A DNA stretch of 64,000 nt from Enterococcus gilvus ATCC BAA-350 (GTDB lineage: Bacteria > Bacillota > Bacilli > Lactobacillales > Enterococcaceae): NCBI RefSeq assembly GCF_000407545.1, contig NZ_ASWH01000001.1:1379501-1443500 (forward strand), in the 5' to 3' direction. Position numbers and translations under genes: made by a program. Numbering within the stretch: the first letter of the stretch is position 1; each line of letters starts with the position of its first letter. Shown piece by piece: positions 1 through 9,426 of this stretch. The notes beneath the pieces are model-generated. The model had not been told where the DNA came from and made no database searches. It worked only from the letters and a program-made list of their open reading frames with translations.

Positions 1-1091
1 ATCATGCACGTAAGGTAAAAAATCCTCAAGGAGCGCAAGACGCTCACGAGGCAATCCGCCCTACGAGTGTGCATCGTACACCCGATGAGATGAAACAGTA
101 TTTGGATAAGGATCAATTAAAATTATATACGTTAATTTGGTCACGTTTTGTTGCCAGTCAAATGACAGCAGCGATTTTAGATACAATGAAAGTAACGTTA
201 GAACAAAATGGTGTAATTTTTATAGCGAATGGTTCAAAAATTAAGTTTAAAGGGTTTATGCAAGTTTATATTGAAGGTCGCGATGATGGAAAAGAAGACA
301 AGGAGAACATCTTACCTGAACTTGAAAAAGGCGACATCGTTCAATCTGTCAATATTGAACCGAAACAACACTTTACTCAACCACCCGCACGCTTTAGTGA
401 AGCAACACTGATTAAGACGTTAGAAGAAAACGGTGTTGGTCGCCCTTCAACTTATGCGCCAACATTAGACACGATTCAACGCCGCTATTATGTAAAATTG
501 ACGCAACGTCGTTTTGAGCCAACAGAACTTGGTGAAATCGTCAATACATTGATTGTCGACTTCTTCCCGCAAATCATCGATGTCAATTTTACGGCAGAAA
601 TGGAAAATGATTTAGATAAAATTGAAGAAGGCAAAGAAGAATGGACGAAGGTCGTTGATCGTTTTTATAAACCTTTTGCGGTCGAATTAGAAAAAGCCGA
701 GGAAGGGATTGAAAAAATCCAGATCAAAGACGAACCTGCTGGGTTTGATTGCGACGTTTGTGGACATCCTATGGTAATTAAGCTTGGTCGTTATGGAAAA
801 TTTTATGCATGTAGCAATTTCCCGGATTGTCGAAACACGAAGCCGATAATTAAAGAAATCGGTGTAGAATGTCCAGTTTGTCATAAAGGACAAGTTGTCG
901 AACGTAAGTCAAAGAAAAATCGTTTGTTTTACGGATGCTCACGGTATCCTGATTGTGATTTTACTTCATGGGATAAACCAATCGGCCGTAATTGTCCAAA
1001 ATGTGATGGCTATTTAGTAGAGAAAAAAGTTAAAGGCGGTAAACAAGTCGTTTGTATCAATGGCGATTATGAAGAAACCGTACAAAAATAA
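1..1091 (+). CDS. topA: DNA topoisomerase I, C-terminal part (5' end outside window)
   Basis: Type IA topoisomerase, which relaxes negative supercoils through a single-strand break. The frame is open from base 3 with no stop, so the gene starts before the window; about 362 C-terminal residues of a usual ~690-700 are present. The first codons read [10 protein letters not shown], a signature of the catalytic core, followed by [11 protein letters not shown], typical of domain II/III. The last ~115 residues form zinc ribbons: CDVC...CSNFPDC, CPVC...CSRYPDC, and a third (CPKC...VC) that shows only three cysteines. The active-site tyrosine lies upstream of the window. A GTG at 69 could be mistaken for a start, but the conserved motif before it shows that it is internal. 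It is followed 19 nt later by trmFO, the usual Bacilli order. Confidence 0.97.
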   Translation, partial: HARKVKNPQGAQDAHEAIRPTSVHRTPDEMKQYLDKDQLKLYTLIWSRFVASQMTAAILDTMKVTLEQNGVIFIANGSKIKFKGFMQVYIEGRDDGKEDKENILPELEKGDIVQSVNIEPKQHFTQPPARFSEATLIKTLEENGVGRPSTYAPTLDTIQRRYYVKLTQRRFEPTELGEIVNTLIVDFFPQIIDVNFTAEMENDLDKIEEGKEEWTKVVDRFYKPFAVELEKAEEGIEKIQIKDEPAGFDCDVCGHPMVIKLGRYGKFYACSNFPDCRNTKPIIKEIGVECPVCHKGQVVERKSKKNRLFYGCSRYPDCDFTSWDKPIGRNCPKCDGYLVEKKVKGGKQVVCINGDYEETVQK

Positions 1092-1110
1092 CCTTACAAG
1101 TGAGGAATAA

Positions 1111-2409
1111 ATGGTAAAAACAGTGAATGTAATAGGAGCAGGCCTTGCTGGAAGCGAAGCTGCATGGCAATTAGCAGAAGCGGGTGTTCCTGTAAATTTA
1201 TATGAGATGCGACCGGTGAAATCTACACCGGCACATCACACTGCGGATTTTGCAGAACTTGTCTGCAGCAATTCATTGCGTGGCAATGGATTAACGAATG
1301 CAGTGGGTGTTTTGAAGGAAGAAATGCGACGTCTAAACTCTATTGTTGTCACCTCTGCTGACGAAACGGCAGTACCCGCTGGTGGTGCGCTTGCGGTGGA
1401 TCGAAATAACTTTTCTGCTCTTATCACAAGGAAGGTCAAAGAGCATCCATTGGTGACTGTTGTACTTGAGGAAATAAAAAAAATTCCTGAAGGAATCACA
1501 GTTATTGCTTCAGGACCATTAACATCAGAAAGTTTAGCAGAAGAAATCGCTGACTATAATGGTTCACATGGCTTTTATTTTTATGATGCAGCGGCCCCGA
1601 TTATAGACAGTTCTACAATAGACCGTGAAAAAGTTTATTTGAAGTCTCGCTATGACAAGGGAGAGGCAGCGTACCTTAACTGCCCAATGACAGAAGAAGA
1701 ATTTACGCGTTTTTATCACGCGTTGATCGAAGCGGAAGTTGCTCCACAAAAAGAATTTGAGAAAGAGAAATTTTTCGAAGGGTGTATGCCTATAGAAGTT
1801 CTTGCTAAGCGTGGAATAAAGACGATGCTGTTCGGACCAATGAAACCTGTAGGCTTAGAGGACCCAAAAACGGGCAAACGCCCTTATGCGGTAATTCAAT
1901 TGCGACAGGATAACGCAGCGGCCTCCATGTACAATATCGTCGGTTTTCAAACGCATTTAAAATGGGGCGAGCAAAAACGTGTATTTCGAATGATTCCCGG
2001 TTTAGAAAATGCTGAGTTCCTACGTTATGGTGTAATGCATCGAAATAGTTTTATGAATTCTCCAGAACTATTAAAGCCCACTTATCAAAGCAAGAAGCGT
2101 AACGATTTATTTTTTGCCGGTCAGATGACAGGAGTAGAAGGGTATGTTGAAAGCGCAGGAAGTGGTCTTGTTGCAGGTCTTAATGCCGGAAGATTAGCTA
2201 AGGGAGAAGAGTTGCTTGAGTTCCCACGGGAAACTGCAATAGGTTCAATGGCTTATTATATTACCCACGCTGAGGGCAAGCATTTTCAGCCGATGAATGC
2301 TAATTTTGGTTTGTTTCCCGCTTTACCAGAACGCATTCGTGACAAAAAATTGCGTTATGAAACATTAGCAGAACGGGCATTAAATGCTTTATCAGCTATG
2401 ACTATCTAA
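1111..2409 (+). CDS. trmFO: Methylenetetrahydrofolate-tRNA-(uracil-54-C5)-methyltransferase TrmFO
   Basis: FAD- and folate-dependent enzyme that makes 5-methyluridine at position 54 of tRNA in many Firmicutes. The protein is 432 aa, the normal family length. The dinucleotide-binding motif [14 protein letters not shown] begins at residue 9. The two cysteines expected in catalysis are visible at C52 ([10 protein letters not shown]) and C225 ([10 protein letters not shown]). The C-terminal part carries [18 protein letters not shown], the second FAD-contact region. The ATG at 1111 has a GTGAGG ribosome site just upstream. It lies 19 nt after topA and is followed by a clear hairpin terminator, so topA-trmFO probably form one transcript. 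Confidence 0.97.
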   Translation: MVKTVNVIGAGLAGSEAAWQLAEAGVPVNLYEMRPVKSTPAHHTADFAELVCSNSLRGNGLTNAVGVLKEEMRRLNSIVVTSADETAVPAGGALAVDRNNFSALITRKVKEHPLVTVVLEEIKKIPEGITVIASGPLTSESLAEEIADYNGSHGFYFYDAAAPIIDSSTIDREKVYLKSRYDKGEAAYLNCPMTEEEFTRFYHALIEAEVAPQKEFEKEKFFEGCMPIEVLAKRGIKTMLFGPMKPVGLEDPKTGKRPYAVIQLRQDNAAASMYNIVGFQTHLKWGEQKRVFRMIPGLENAEFLRYGVMHRNSFMNSPELLKPTYQSKKRNDLFFAGQMTGVEGYVESAGSGLVAGLNAGRLAKGEELLEFPRETAIGSMAYYITHAEGKHFQPMNANFGLFPALPERIRDKKLRYETLAERALNALSAMTI

Positions 2410-2415
2410 TAGAAA

Positions 2416-2448
2416 TCTCATTGCTTCTTGCAATGGGATTTTTTATTT
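2416..2448 (+). terminator. Rho-independent terminator after trmFO
   Basis: A 9-bp stem (TCTCATTGC / GCAATGGGA, with one G-T pair) around a 5-nt loop is followed directly by a run of T. It closes the topA-trmFO unit and separates it from xerC. Confidence 0.85.
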
Positions 2449-2552
2449 TAAAAAAATATGGCGTATCCATGTCTATATTGAAAGTAATTGTGAAGTATCT
2501 GCAAATAATTGTTAGTATATTCGTGAAAAATCAATAAATTCTGACAATTCAA

Positions 2553-2581
2553 TTGTAATTAAAAAGCTCTTATGCTACATT
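2553..2581 (+). promoter_or_regulatory. Candidate promoter of the xerC-hslVU-codY operon
   Basis: TTGTAA at 2553-2558, a 17-nt spacer, then TACATT at 2576-2581. It sits 28 nt before the TTG start of xerC in an AT-rich stretch, so other -35/-10 pairings are possible. Confidence 0.4.
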
Positions 2582-2609
2582 TGTGATATGTTTGTGAGGT
2601 GGAAAAAGT

Positions 2610-3509
2610 TTGGAAAATGAAGCCGCAATGCAAGAATTTATGACCTATTTAATAACGGAGCGAGGATATTCAGAAAAGACGAAAGAAGCGTATCAACGAG
2701 ATCTAGATGATTTTTCTCATTTTCTAGAAAACTCTGGAGAAGCCTCTTTAATAGCAGTAGACCATTTGGATGTACGTGTTTATCTAGCCTTCTTAAATGA
2801 TCAAAAATATAGTCGTAATACGATTAGTCGAAAAATTGCCAGTTTGCGATCTTTTTATCACTATTTGTTGAAACACGAAAAAATCAAAGAGAATCCTTTT
2901 TCTTATGTACACCTTAAAAAAAAGCAAGCACGACTTCCACGTTTTTTTTACGAGAAGGAAATTGAGCTTTTGTTCGATAGTGTTAACGGGACAAAACCAT
3001 TGGATCAACGAAACCGCGCACTATTAGAAGTGCTTTACGGATCTGGGCTTCGAGTAAGTGAATGTGCAAACCTGACACTGTCAGTTATTGATTTAGATAA
3101 TAGTGTGATGCTCATTCATGGTAAGGGAAACAAGGATCGCTATGTGCCGATAGGTTCCTATGCTGCGGATGCGATCCAAGAATTTATTCAAGACGGACGG
3201 AAAAAGTTAATGGATCATTTTGGCAAGGAGCATGATTACCTTTTTATTAATCATCGAGGAGAGCAAATTACCTCCACCGGAATCGAATATGTTCTTAATC
3301 AGCTTATTAAGAAAAGCAGCTTAACTAGCGACATTCATCCGCATATGCTCCGGCACACATTTGCCACACATTTACTTAATAATGGAGCAGATTTACGAAC
3401 GGTTCAGGAGCTTTTAGGGCATGCCAATTTATCGACAACACAAATTTATACACACGTAACAAAAGAAAGTTTACAAAAAAGTTATCGCTCTTTTCACCCA
3501 AGAGCTTAA
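2610..3509 (+). CDS. xerC: Tyrosine recombinase XerC (CodV)
   Basis: Site-specific recombinase that resolves chromosome dimers at dif together with XerD. The protein is 299 aa with a SAM-like N-terminal core-binding domain (residues ~5-90) and a C-terminal catalytic domain. The active-site set is complete: R148 (GSGLRVSE), K172 (HGKGNKDR), H245 and R248 (HMLRH), H271 ([11 protein letters not shown]) and nucleophile Y280. The start is TTG at 2610, supported by GAGGTGG seven bases upstream; no better ATG exists. It is the first gene of xerC-hslV-hslU-codY, matching codV-clpQ-clpY-codY of Bacillus subtilis. Confidence 0.96.
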   Translation: MENEAAMQEFMTYLITERGYSEKTKEAYQRDLDDFSHFLENSGEASLIAVDHLDVRVYLAFLNDQKYSRNTISRKIASLRSFYHYLLKHEKIKENPFSYVHLKKKQARLPRFFYEKEIELLFDSVNGTKPLDQRNRALLEVLYGSGLRVSECANLTLSVIDLDNSVMLIHGKGNKDRYVPIGSYAADAIQEFIQDGRKKLMDHFGKEHDYLFINHRGEQITSTGIEYVLNQLIKKSSLTSDIHPHMLRHTFATHLLNNGADLRTVQELLGHANLSTTQIYTHVTKESLQKSYRSFHPRA

Positions 3510-3538
3510 ATTCAATGCAAAACGAAGGAGAGAACAAG

Positions 3539-4084
3539 ATGTCTGAATCACAATTTCATTCAACAACGATCTGCGCGATCGAAAAAGATGGGAAATTAGC
3601 AATGGCAGGTGACGGTCAAGTCACTATGGGAGAACAAGTAATCATGAAAGGAACAGCTCGAAAAGTTCGTCGTATATACAACGGCAAAGTGGTCGTAGGA
3701 TTTGCTGGAAGTGTAGCCGATGCATTTACTTTGGAAGAAAAGTTTGAGGGGAAATTAAACGAGTACAATGGAAATCTGCAACGTGCAGCAGTTGAATTAG
3801 CGCAAGAATGGCGTACACAACAAGCTATGAAAAATTTAGAAGCATTATTGATCGTTATGAACGATGAAGAAATGCTCTTAGTATCAGGAAACGGAGAGGT
3901 CATTGCACCAGATGATGGTATTTTGGCTATTGGATCAGGTGGAAACTATGCATTGGCAGCTTCTCGTGCCATGAAGAAGCACAACTCTGAAATGAGTGCT
4001 AAGGAAATCGCTGAAAGTGCATTGAATATTGCAGCTGATATTTGTGTGTTTACAAATCACAATATTATCGTAGAGGAAATGTAA
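3539..4084 (+). CDS. hslV: ATP-dependent protease HslUV (ClpYQ), peptidase subunit
   Basis: Proteolytic subunit of the two-component HslUV protease, a proteasome-like N-terminal-nucleophile hydrolase working with HslU. I take the ATG at 3539, giving 181 aa ([11 protein letters not shown]...), because AAGGAG lies eight bases before it. An in-frame ATG at 3515 would place that ribosome site inside the gene. The family blocks [32 protein letters not shown] and [15 protein letters not shown] are all present. The N-terminus before the TTI resembles B. subtilis ClpQ, where a serine near the N-terminus is the nucleophile. It overlaps no gene and is followed 68 nt later by hslU. Confidence 0.96.
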   Translation: MSESQFHSTTICAIEKDGKLAMAGDGQVTMGEQVIMKGTARKVRRIYNGKVVVGFAGSVADAFTLEEKFEGKLNEYNGNLQRAAVELAQEWRTQQAMKNLEALLIVMNDEEMLLVSGNGEVIAPDDGILAIGSGGNYALAASRAMKKHNSEMSAKEIAESALNIAADICVFTNHNIIVEEM

Positions 4085-4152
4085 TGTATTAAGATGGTCC
4101 ATTAAATTTTTAATCATTTATCCTCTAATAATCTGAATAAGGAGAATCCAAG

Positions 4153-5544
4153 ATGACTGAAGTAAATAAAACACCAAAAGAAATTGTGAGTGATTTAGAT
4201 CAATATATAATCGGACAAAATGAAGCAAAGCGCTCTGTAGCGATCGCTTTACGGAATCGTTACCGTCGCATGCAATTGGAAGAATCCATGCAACAAGAAG
4301 TGACGCCAAAAAATATTTTAATGATTGGGCCCACTGGTGTTGGTAAGACAGAAATTGCTCGACGTTTAGCTCGGATTGTCAAAGCACCATTCGTAAAAGT
4401 TGAGGCTACGAAATTTACAGAAGTTGGTTATGTAGGTCGAGATGTAGAATCAATGGTTCGTGATTTAGTCGAAAATGCAATTACGATTGTTGAAAAAGAT
4501 CAATATTCAAAAGTCTATTCGCAAGCTTTGAAGCGAGCAAATAAGCGCTTAGTGAAAATCTTGGTTCCAGGAATCAAAAAGGAACAAAAGCAAAGCAGCA
4601 ATCCTTACGAACAGATGATGAATATCTTTAATCAAGCACAGACCGAACCCAAAGAAGAGGTCACGGAAGATATTAAAGTTAATCGTCAAACGGTACAAGA
4701 TCAATTAGAGAAAGGCTTACTAGATCAACGTGAAGTAACGATCGAAGTAACAGAACCCAAAAAATCAATGCCAATGAACAACGGATTAGAACAAATGGGA
4801 ATTGATTTATCGGATACTCTTGGTGCTTTGACCCCTGAGAAAAAAGTTCAACGCACTGTAACGGTGAAAGAAGCGCAAGAACTATTAATAAAAGAGGAAC
4901 AAGCACAATTAGTGAATGAGGGGGATATTTACACGGCAGCTATTAAATTAGCCGAGAGTTCAGGTATAATTTTTATTGACGAAATCGATAAAATCACTTC
5001 TAAGTCACAGCAAAATTCGGGTGAGGTTTCTCGTGAGGGTGTGCAGAGAGATATTCTGCCTATCGTTGAAGGCTCTCAAGTAAATACGAAATATGGTGCG
5101 ATTCAAACAGACCATATTCTATTCATTGCAAGCGGTGCATTTAGTCTATCGAAACCGAGTGATTTGATTCCCGAATTGCAAGGTCGGTTCCCAATTCGCG
5201 TTGAATTAAGTGATTTATCGGCAGAAGATTTTGTTCAAATTTTGACTGAGCCGAATAACGCATTGATCAAACAATATATTGCTTTAGTTGGCACTGAGAA
5301 TGTTGAGATTGTTTTCACACAGGAAGCAATTGAACGCATCGCACAAATCGCTTTTGATGTTAATCGTGAGACGGACAACATTGGTGCGCGACGATTACAC
5401 ACAATTTTGGAAAAATTATTAGAAGATCTTTTATTTGAAGCTCCAGATATGCAAATGGGAGAAATTAAGATTACCGAAGCTTATGTAGATGAAAAATTAG
5501 CTTCGATTGCGCAAAATAAAGATTTAAGTCGTTTCATTCTTTAA
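4153..5544 (+). CDS. hslU: ATP-dependent protease HslUV, ATPase subunit
   Basis: AAA+ unfoldase that feeds substrates to HslV. The protein is 463 aa, the usual length. Walker A is GPTGVGKTE at residues 59-67, the substrate-gripping pore loop GYVG at 92-95, and Walker B IFIDEID around 273-279. Residues ~110-240 are the less conserved intermediate (I) domain. The C-terminus ends in DLSRFIL, the conserved tail that inserts into HslV. The ATG at 4153 follows AAGGAG. It is co-directional with hslV upstream and codY 15 nt downstream. Confidence 0.97.
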   Translation: MTEVNKTPKEIVSDLDQYIIGQNEAKRSVAIALRNRYRRMQLEESMQQEVTPKNILMIGPTGVGKTEIARRLARIVKAPFVKVEATKFTEVGYVGRDVESMVRDLVENAITIVEKDQYSKVYSQALKRANKRLVKILVPGIKKEQKQSSNPYEQMMNIFNQAQTEPKEEVTEDIKVNRQTVQDQLEKGLLDQREVTIEVTEPKKSMPMNNGLEQMGIDLSDTLGALTPEKKVQRTVTVKEAQELLIKEEQAQLVNEGDIYTAAIKLAESSGIIFIDEIDKITSKSQQNSGEVSREGVQRDILPIVEGSQVNTKYGAIQTDHILFIASGAFSLSKPSDLIPELQGRFPIRVELSDLSAEDFVQILTEPNNALIKQYIALVGTENVEIVFTQEAIERIAQIAFDVNRETDNIGARRLHTILEKLLEDLLFEAPDMQMGEIKITEAYVDEKLASIAQNKDLSRFIL

Positions 5545-5559
5545 AAATGGAGGGGAAAA

Positions 5560-6348
5560 ATGGAAACTTTATTAGAAAAAACACGTCAAATTAATAAGCT
5601 GATGCAGCAGAAAAATGCTTTTGAGCCAGCTGCGGAATTGCCTTATAATAATATGGCGCGCATTTTAGGGGATATTTTAGGCTCTTTGACGTATGTTATT
5701 GGGGCGGAAGGAGAGTTGTTGGGATTAAATGAGAAGATCGATATAAATACGGATCGTGTTCGTTCTTTTCTCGTAGATCGCCAATTTCCTGACAGTTATG
5801 TGGCTGAAATGAAGGAAGTTATAAAAACTGAAGCAAACATTCCCGTTGCGGATGAACTAACTGCTTTCCCAACGGAACGAGCAGAACTGTATCCAAATGG
5901 TTTGACGACGGTCATTCCGATTTTTGGGTCTGGTGAACGTCTCGGGACAATTGTATTGGCTCGTAAAGAAGGAGCCTTTGACGACGATGATCTCGTTTTA
6001 GCAGAATACGGTGCTACAGTAATCGGAATGGAAGTTTTATATCAACAGTTTTTGAATGTTGAAGAAAAAATCCGCAGCCAAACGGCTGTTCAAATGGCTA
6101 TAAGCACTCTCTCATATAGTGAATTAAAGGCTGTAAAAGCAATTTTTGATGCATTAGAAGGCGATGAAGGTCGTTTAACTGCATCAAATATAGCTGATAA
6201 GATCGGAATTACTCGTTCAGTGATTGTGAATGCTCTAAGAAAATTAGAATCAGCAGGAATCATTGAATCACGGTCTTTAGGAATGAAAGGGACCTATTTA
6301 AAAGTCTTAAATCCATTATTTAAAGACGAGTTGGTAAAACATAAATAA
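5560..6348 (+). CDS. codY: GTP- and branched-chain-amino-acid-sensing global repressor CodY
   Basis: Pleiotropic transcription regulator of low-GC Gram-positives. It represses amino-acid uptake and biosynthesis and other stationary-phase genes when isoleucine/valine and GTP are high. The protein is 262 aa: an N-terminal GAF sensor domain (about 1-155), a linker helix and a C-terminal winged helix (about 200-250, LTASNIADKIGITRSVIVNA). The start is ATG at 5560 with GGAGGGG just upstream, 15 nt after hslU. It is the last gene of the conserved xerC-hslVU-codY operon. Weak CodY-box-like sequences occur elsewhere in the window, for example before the HAD gene. Confidence 0.97.
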   Translation: METLLEKTRQINKLMQQKNAFEPAAELPYNNMARILGDILGSLTYVIGAEGELLGLNEKIDINTDRVRSFLVDRQFPDSYVAEMKEVIKTEANIPVADELTAFPTERAELYPNGLTTVIPIFGSGERLGTIVLARKEGAFDDDDLVLAEYGATVIGMEVLYQQFLNVEEKIRSQTAVQMAISTLSYSELKAVKAIFDALEGDEGRLTASNIADKIGITRSVIVNALRKLESAGIIESRSLGMKGTYLKVLNPLFKDELVKHK

Positions 6349-6425
6349 GGAAGAATAAGGAGAATCCGAGCTTGTTCTAAGACTAAATAAATGAAAATTT
6401 GATTGTAAGAGTAGGAGTGGATACC

Positions 6426-7295
6426 ATGTCAGTGACGATCAGTAATGATTTCTTGGAAGCAACAATAGACGAGAGAGGTGCCGAATTAACAAGTTTGCGC
6501 GCTAACGATATTGAATATATTTGGCAAGCAGATCCTAAATATTGGGGACGGCATGCGCCGTTTCTATTTCCTTTTGTCGGTCGATTGAAGAATGATGAGT
6601 ATACGTATAAAGAAAAAACATATCCAATGGGACAACACGGTTTTGCTCGTGACAAAGATTTTAAAGTTGTTGAACATGCACAGGACAAAGCAATCTTCTT
6701 GCTTGAAAGTGATGAAGACACGAGAAAAATATACCCATTTGATTTTTCTTTGAGGATTAGCTATGAGGTTTGGGGTGAAGGGATTCGCATCCGATTTAAT
6801 GTCGAAAATACTGGGACAGAAGAAATGATTTTTGCATTAGGCGGACATCCAGCGTTCAATATTCCTTTGACGGAGGATTTAAGTTTTGATGATTACTTTA
6901 TTGCTTTTTCTCCTCAAAAATCACGGGTAAAAATCCCTCTTGAAGGACCCTTTACCAATTTGGATCAAAAAACAATTGGACAAACGAATACAAATATTCA
7001 ATTGAGTCGTGAACTTTTTAAGGAAGATGCGCTGATCTATGAAACTCGAGGATTGAACGCGTATACTTTGGGCAGTGAAGAATCTTCACATAGCGTGACA
7101 GTAGCGTACAATAATATTCCTTATGTCGGGTTATGGTCACCGTATCCGTCTGACGCACCTTTTGTCTGTATTGAACCTTGGTGGGGATTTGCTGATACCG
7201 TTGATAGTACAGGTCGTTTAGAAGATAAAGAAGGAATGAATCGCCTGGTTCCAAATGGGGAATTCAATACAGAATTCTCAATTACAGTTAGTTAA
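6426..7295 (+). CDS. Aldose 1-epimerase family protein (LacX-like)
   Basis: Galactose-mutarotase-like beta-sandwich enzyme, expected to interconvert the anomers of a sugar or sugar phosphate. The ATG at 6426 is chosen (289 aa) because AGGAGTGG ends five bases before it; a TTG 27 bases upstream lacks a ribosome site. Family features are ERGAELTSLR near the N-terminus, GRHAPFLFPFVGRL, the histidine-bearing GGHPAFNIPL and the C-terminal WSPYPSDAPFVCIEPWWG. The exact substrate cannot be read from the sequence. It stands alone between codY and a bidirectional terminator. Confidence 0.88.
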   Translation: MSVTISNDFLEATIDERGAELTSLRANDIEYIWQADPKYWGRHAPFLFPFVGRLKNDEYTYKEKTYPMGQHGFARDKDFKVVEHAQDKAIFLLESDEDTRKIYPFDFSLRISYEVWGEGIRIRFNVENTGTEEMIFALGGHPAFNIPLTEDLSFDDYFIAFSPQKSRVKIPLEGPFTNLDQKTIGQTNTNIQLSRELFKEDALIYETRGLNAYTLGSEESSHSVTVAYNNIPYVGLWSPYPSDAPFVCIEPWWGFADTVDSTGRLEDKEGMNRLVPNGEFNTEFSITVS

Positions 7296-7326
7296 AAATT
7301 TTGACTATAAAATAGTAGAAAAGTAT

Positions 7327-7380
7327 AAAAAACGCCTACGAAAATTAGACAAAAAATCTAGTTTTCGTAGGCGTTTTTTT
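7327..7380. terminator. Bidirectional terminator between the epimerase and Nudix genes
   Basis: A long perfect stem with arms AACGCCTACGAAAA and TTTTCGTAGGCGTT is flanked by A-run and T-run. It lies between two convergent stop codons and can serve both strands. Confidence 0.9.
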
Positions 7381-7399
7381 TGGATTGCACCTCGTATTA

Positions 7400-8014
7400 T
7401 TAATCAAATAAAACATCCCAAGCAGCATGATTATGCGCTTCAAAGCACATTTCAATTTGTTTCTTTGTGTTCTTCTCTTCTGCTAATGAAGGGAGCGAAG
7501 ACAAAGAGAACCAATCAATTTGTGTTGTTTCGATATTTTTGACAAAGTGTCCGCCGATTAAGCGGCACTCTACAAATATTTTACATACACTGTAGGCATA
7601 GCGAGGAAGATTATGTTTATTCCTATCCTGAACAGCGGTGATTCTTAAAGGTTCAACTGTCAATCCAGTTTCCTCGAATGTTTCCTTCACAGTGTTTTCT
7701 TTGATGGATTGATCAATATCTACCCATCCGCCTGGCAAAGACCATAATCTATTTTTTTCTTGAACAAGTAAAATCTTGTTGTCGGAAAATATGGCGGCTC
7801 GGGTGTCTAACTTAGGAGTAGGATACCCAACTTCTTCCGCAAATAATTGCCTTAAATGTGGAATGGGAATAGGTGATTGAACGGACAGCATCTCAGTGGC
7901 AATGGTACGAAGTCGTTCAAAGCGCTCTTGATCAAATGGATCTTTTGTATAAGTCAGACCAGCTTGTGCAAGTGCTTGAATCTCAATGGCCCAATCTAAT
8001 AATTGTTCGTCCAT
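7400..8014 (-). CDS. Nudix hydrolase with Nudix_N_2-type N-terminal domain
   Basis: Predicted nucleoside-diphosphate-linked pyrophosphatase of 204 aa. Residues ~1-60 form a small helical N-terminal domain seen in the 'hydrolase of X-linked nucleoside diphosphate' subgroup. The Nudix domain follows. Its box reads GGWVDIDQSIKENTV then KETFEETGL, so the canonical first Glu is Gln and the Arg of REUxEE is Lys. The core EE pair is kept and this subgroup often deviates, so activity is likely. The start has AGGAG upstream. The gene begins exactly where plsY stops, so the two are probably translated from one transcript. The substrate is unknown. Confidence 0.88.
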   Translation of the reverse strand: MDEQLLDWAIEIQALAQAGLTYTKDPFDQERFERLRTIATEMLSVQSPIPIPHLRQLFAEEVGYPTPKLDTRAAIFSDNKILLVQEKNRLWSLPGGWVDIDQSIKENTVKETFEETGLTVEPLRITAVQDRNKHNLPRYAYSVCKIFVECRLIGGHFVKNIETTQIDWFSLSSLPSLAEEKNTKKQIEMCFEAHNHAAWDVLFD

Positions 8015-8644
8015 TTATTTCTCCTTTTTATTTAATCCAAAAGAAACACGGTTTTCAGTCCCGGCCTTGATTCGCTGAATATTTTCTTTGTGGCGATAAA
8101 TAATGTAACAAGTTAAGGCAAAACACACGAGCGTCAGAAGCCAATTAAAGGATGGTAAAATCGTAGGCCAAATAAAAGGCACGATAATAGACGAAATAGT
8201 TACGAAGATTGCCGAAGTAATACTAGCTGCACTGACCATGCTGGTGATAAAAAGAATGATTAAAAAAAATACTAGCGAATAAAAGAAAAACAGTGGAGCA
8301 AAACCTAGCAGCATACCCGCACTGGTGGCAACGGCCTTTCCTCCCTTGAATCCTGCAAAAATAGGCAACGTGTGCCCAATGACCGCTACTAAACCAAACC
8401 ACAGCGGATTCACATCTAAATGAAAAATGACTGGCAAACATGTTGCTAAGGTTCCCTTCAATAAGTCCATTGCGAAAACAACAAGTCCTGCTGTTCTGCC
8501 CAATACACGAAATGTGTTGGTAGTCCCCGAATTGCCGCTGCCAAAATCACGTATGTCCTTCTTAAAGAAAAATTTTCCGATCCAAATACCAGAGGGGATA
8601 GAACCTAAAAGATAGGCTAAGACTAAAAGTATCGCGGTTTTCAT
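8015..8644 (-). CDS. plsY: Acyl-phosphate:glycerol-3-phosphate acyltransferase PlsY
   Basis: Integral membrane enzyme for the first acylation step of phospholipid synthesis in Gram-positives, using acyl-phosphate made by PlsX. I place the start at the ATG ending at 8644 (MKTAILLVLAYLL, 209 aa), because TGAGGA lies five bases upstream of it. An ATG four codons earlier has no ribosome site. Several hydrophobic segments are visible. The family motifs GSIPSG, GSGNSGTTNTFRVLG and GHTLPIFAGFKGGKAVATS are intact. It is followed without a gap by the Nudix gene. Confidence 0.95.
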   Translation of the reverse strand: MKTAILLVLAYLLGSIPSGIWIGKFFFKKDIRDFGSGNSGTTNTFRVLGRTAGLVVFAMDLLKGTLATCLPVIFHLDVNPLWFGLVAVIGHTLPIFAGFKGGKAVATSAGMLLGFAPLFFFYSLVFFLIILFITSMVSAASITSAIFVTISSIIVPFIWPTILPSFNWLLTLVCFALTCYIIYRHKENIQRIKAGTENRVSFGLNKKEK

Positions 8645-8715
8645 ATGAATCCTCATTTCTCTGTTTGTAAGGCTATTTTAGCAGATTTCAAAAGAGTGAA
8701 CAAATTCTAATCACG

Positions 8716-8724
8716 TGATATACT
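8716..8724 (+). promoter_or_regulatory. Extended -10 promoter element of the CoA-binding protein gene
   Basis: TGATATACT (TG, one base, then TATACT) lies 47 nt upstream of the ATG at 8771 in the divergent spacer shared with plsY. The matching -35 (GTGAAC) is weak, as is usual for extended -10 promoters. Confidence 0.5.
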
Positions 8725-8770
8725 ATTTATCATAGAATGACAAAAAAATAATCTGAGTGAGGGAAAACTA

Positions 8771-9193
8771 ATGACGTTTCAGAATCCTAGTCAAGAAAAA
8801 ATCTTTCAGTATCTAGATGAAGCGAAAGTGATCGCAGTAGTTGGTTTGAGTGATAAACCTGAAAAAACCAGTTATCAAATCGCAGATGTTTTAAAATCGC
8901 ATGGGTATAAATTATACGGCATTAATCCTAAACTGGCTGGAAAAATAATTAATGAGATTCCAGTTGTAGAGAATTTATCGGCGGTTCCAGAAACAATTGA
9001 TATTGTGGATGTTTTTAGAAGAAGTGAATTTTTACCAGACGTCGCAAAAGATTTTTTAACAGCGGATGCAAAAGTTTTCTGGGCACAGTTGGGTTTGAGT
9101 AGCGATGAGGCGGCAAGAATCCTGCAAGAAAAAGGATTTACGGATATTGTCATGGATCGTTGTATCAAGATTGAATTGAACAAAAAAGCGTGA
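8771..9193 (+). CDS. CoA-binding domain protein (YccU-like)
   Basis: Single-domain Rossmann-fold protein of 140 aa, the succinyl-CoA-synthetase-alpha-like CoA-binding family. Its role in cells is not known. The nucleotide/CoA-binding start VIAVVGLSDKPEKTSYQIADVL and the later IDIVDVFRRSEFLPDVA and FWAQLGLSS blocks are typical. The conserved cysteine in the C-terminal MDRCIKIE is present. The start at 8771 is preceded by GAGTGAGGG. It stands alone between plsY (divergent) and a hairpin terminator. Confidence 0.87.
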   Translation: MTFQNPSQEKIFQYLDEAKVIAVVGLSDKPEKTSYQIADVLKSHGYKLYGINPKLAGKIINEIPVVENLSAVPETIDIVDVFRRSEFLPDVAKDFLTADAKVFWAQLGLSSDEAARILQEKGFTDIVMDRCIKIELNKKA

Positions 9194-9230
9194 TCAATGA
9201 GTTGATTTTCTTAAAAAAAAAGCTTAAAAT

Positions 9231-9259
9231 GCCTTTTCGGAAGCAGGAGAGGCTTTTTT
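9231..9259 (+). terminator. Terminator after the CoA-binding protein gene
   Basis: Imperfect stem GCCTTTTC / GAGAGGC (one bulged T) followed by a run of nine T. Confidence 0.75.
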
Positions 9260-9313
9260 TTTACGCTTTTTTAGCGTATCATACAAATGATGTACTTTGG
9301 ATAAGAAAGCTAG

Positions 9314-9350
9314 TTTAACTTTTTACGCGAGAGTGAGTCGCGTAGTTAAA
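9314..9350. promoter_or_regulatory. Bulged inverted repeat in the parE leader
   Basis: Two-part dyad upstream of parE. The outer arms are TTTAACT (9314-9320) and AGTTAAA (9344-9350), the inner arms ACGCGA (9325-9330) and TCGCGT (9338-9343). A four-T bulge lies on one side and a 7-nt loop in the centre. No T-run follows, so it is not an ordinary terminator. It could be an operator or an mRNA leader structure. Confidence 0.5.
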
Positions 9351-9426
9351 TGGCCTATAGTATGGTACGAACAAATTTATTTCTATGTAAATAGATCATT
9401 ACGTTTAGAAGTTAGGAGCTGTAGGA

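Noticed and set aside
69..1091. GTG at 69 as the start of a 340-aa topoisomerase
   Set aside because: The frame is open back to base 3 and encodes the conserved [10 protein letters not shown] motif, so the gene begins before the window.
2610..3509. XerC-type recombinase as a sign of an integrated element
   Set aside because: Its position in the conserved topA-trmFO-xerC-hslVU-codY block shows that it is the chromosomal housekeeping XerC.
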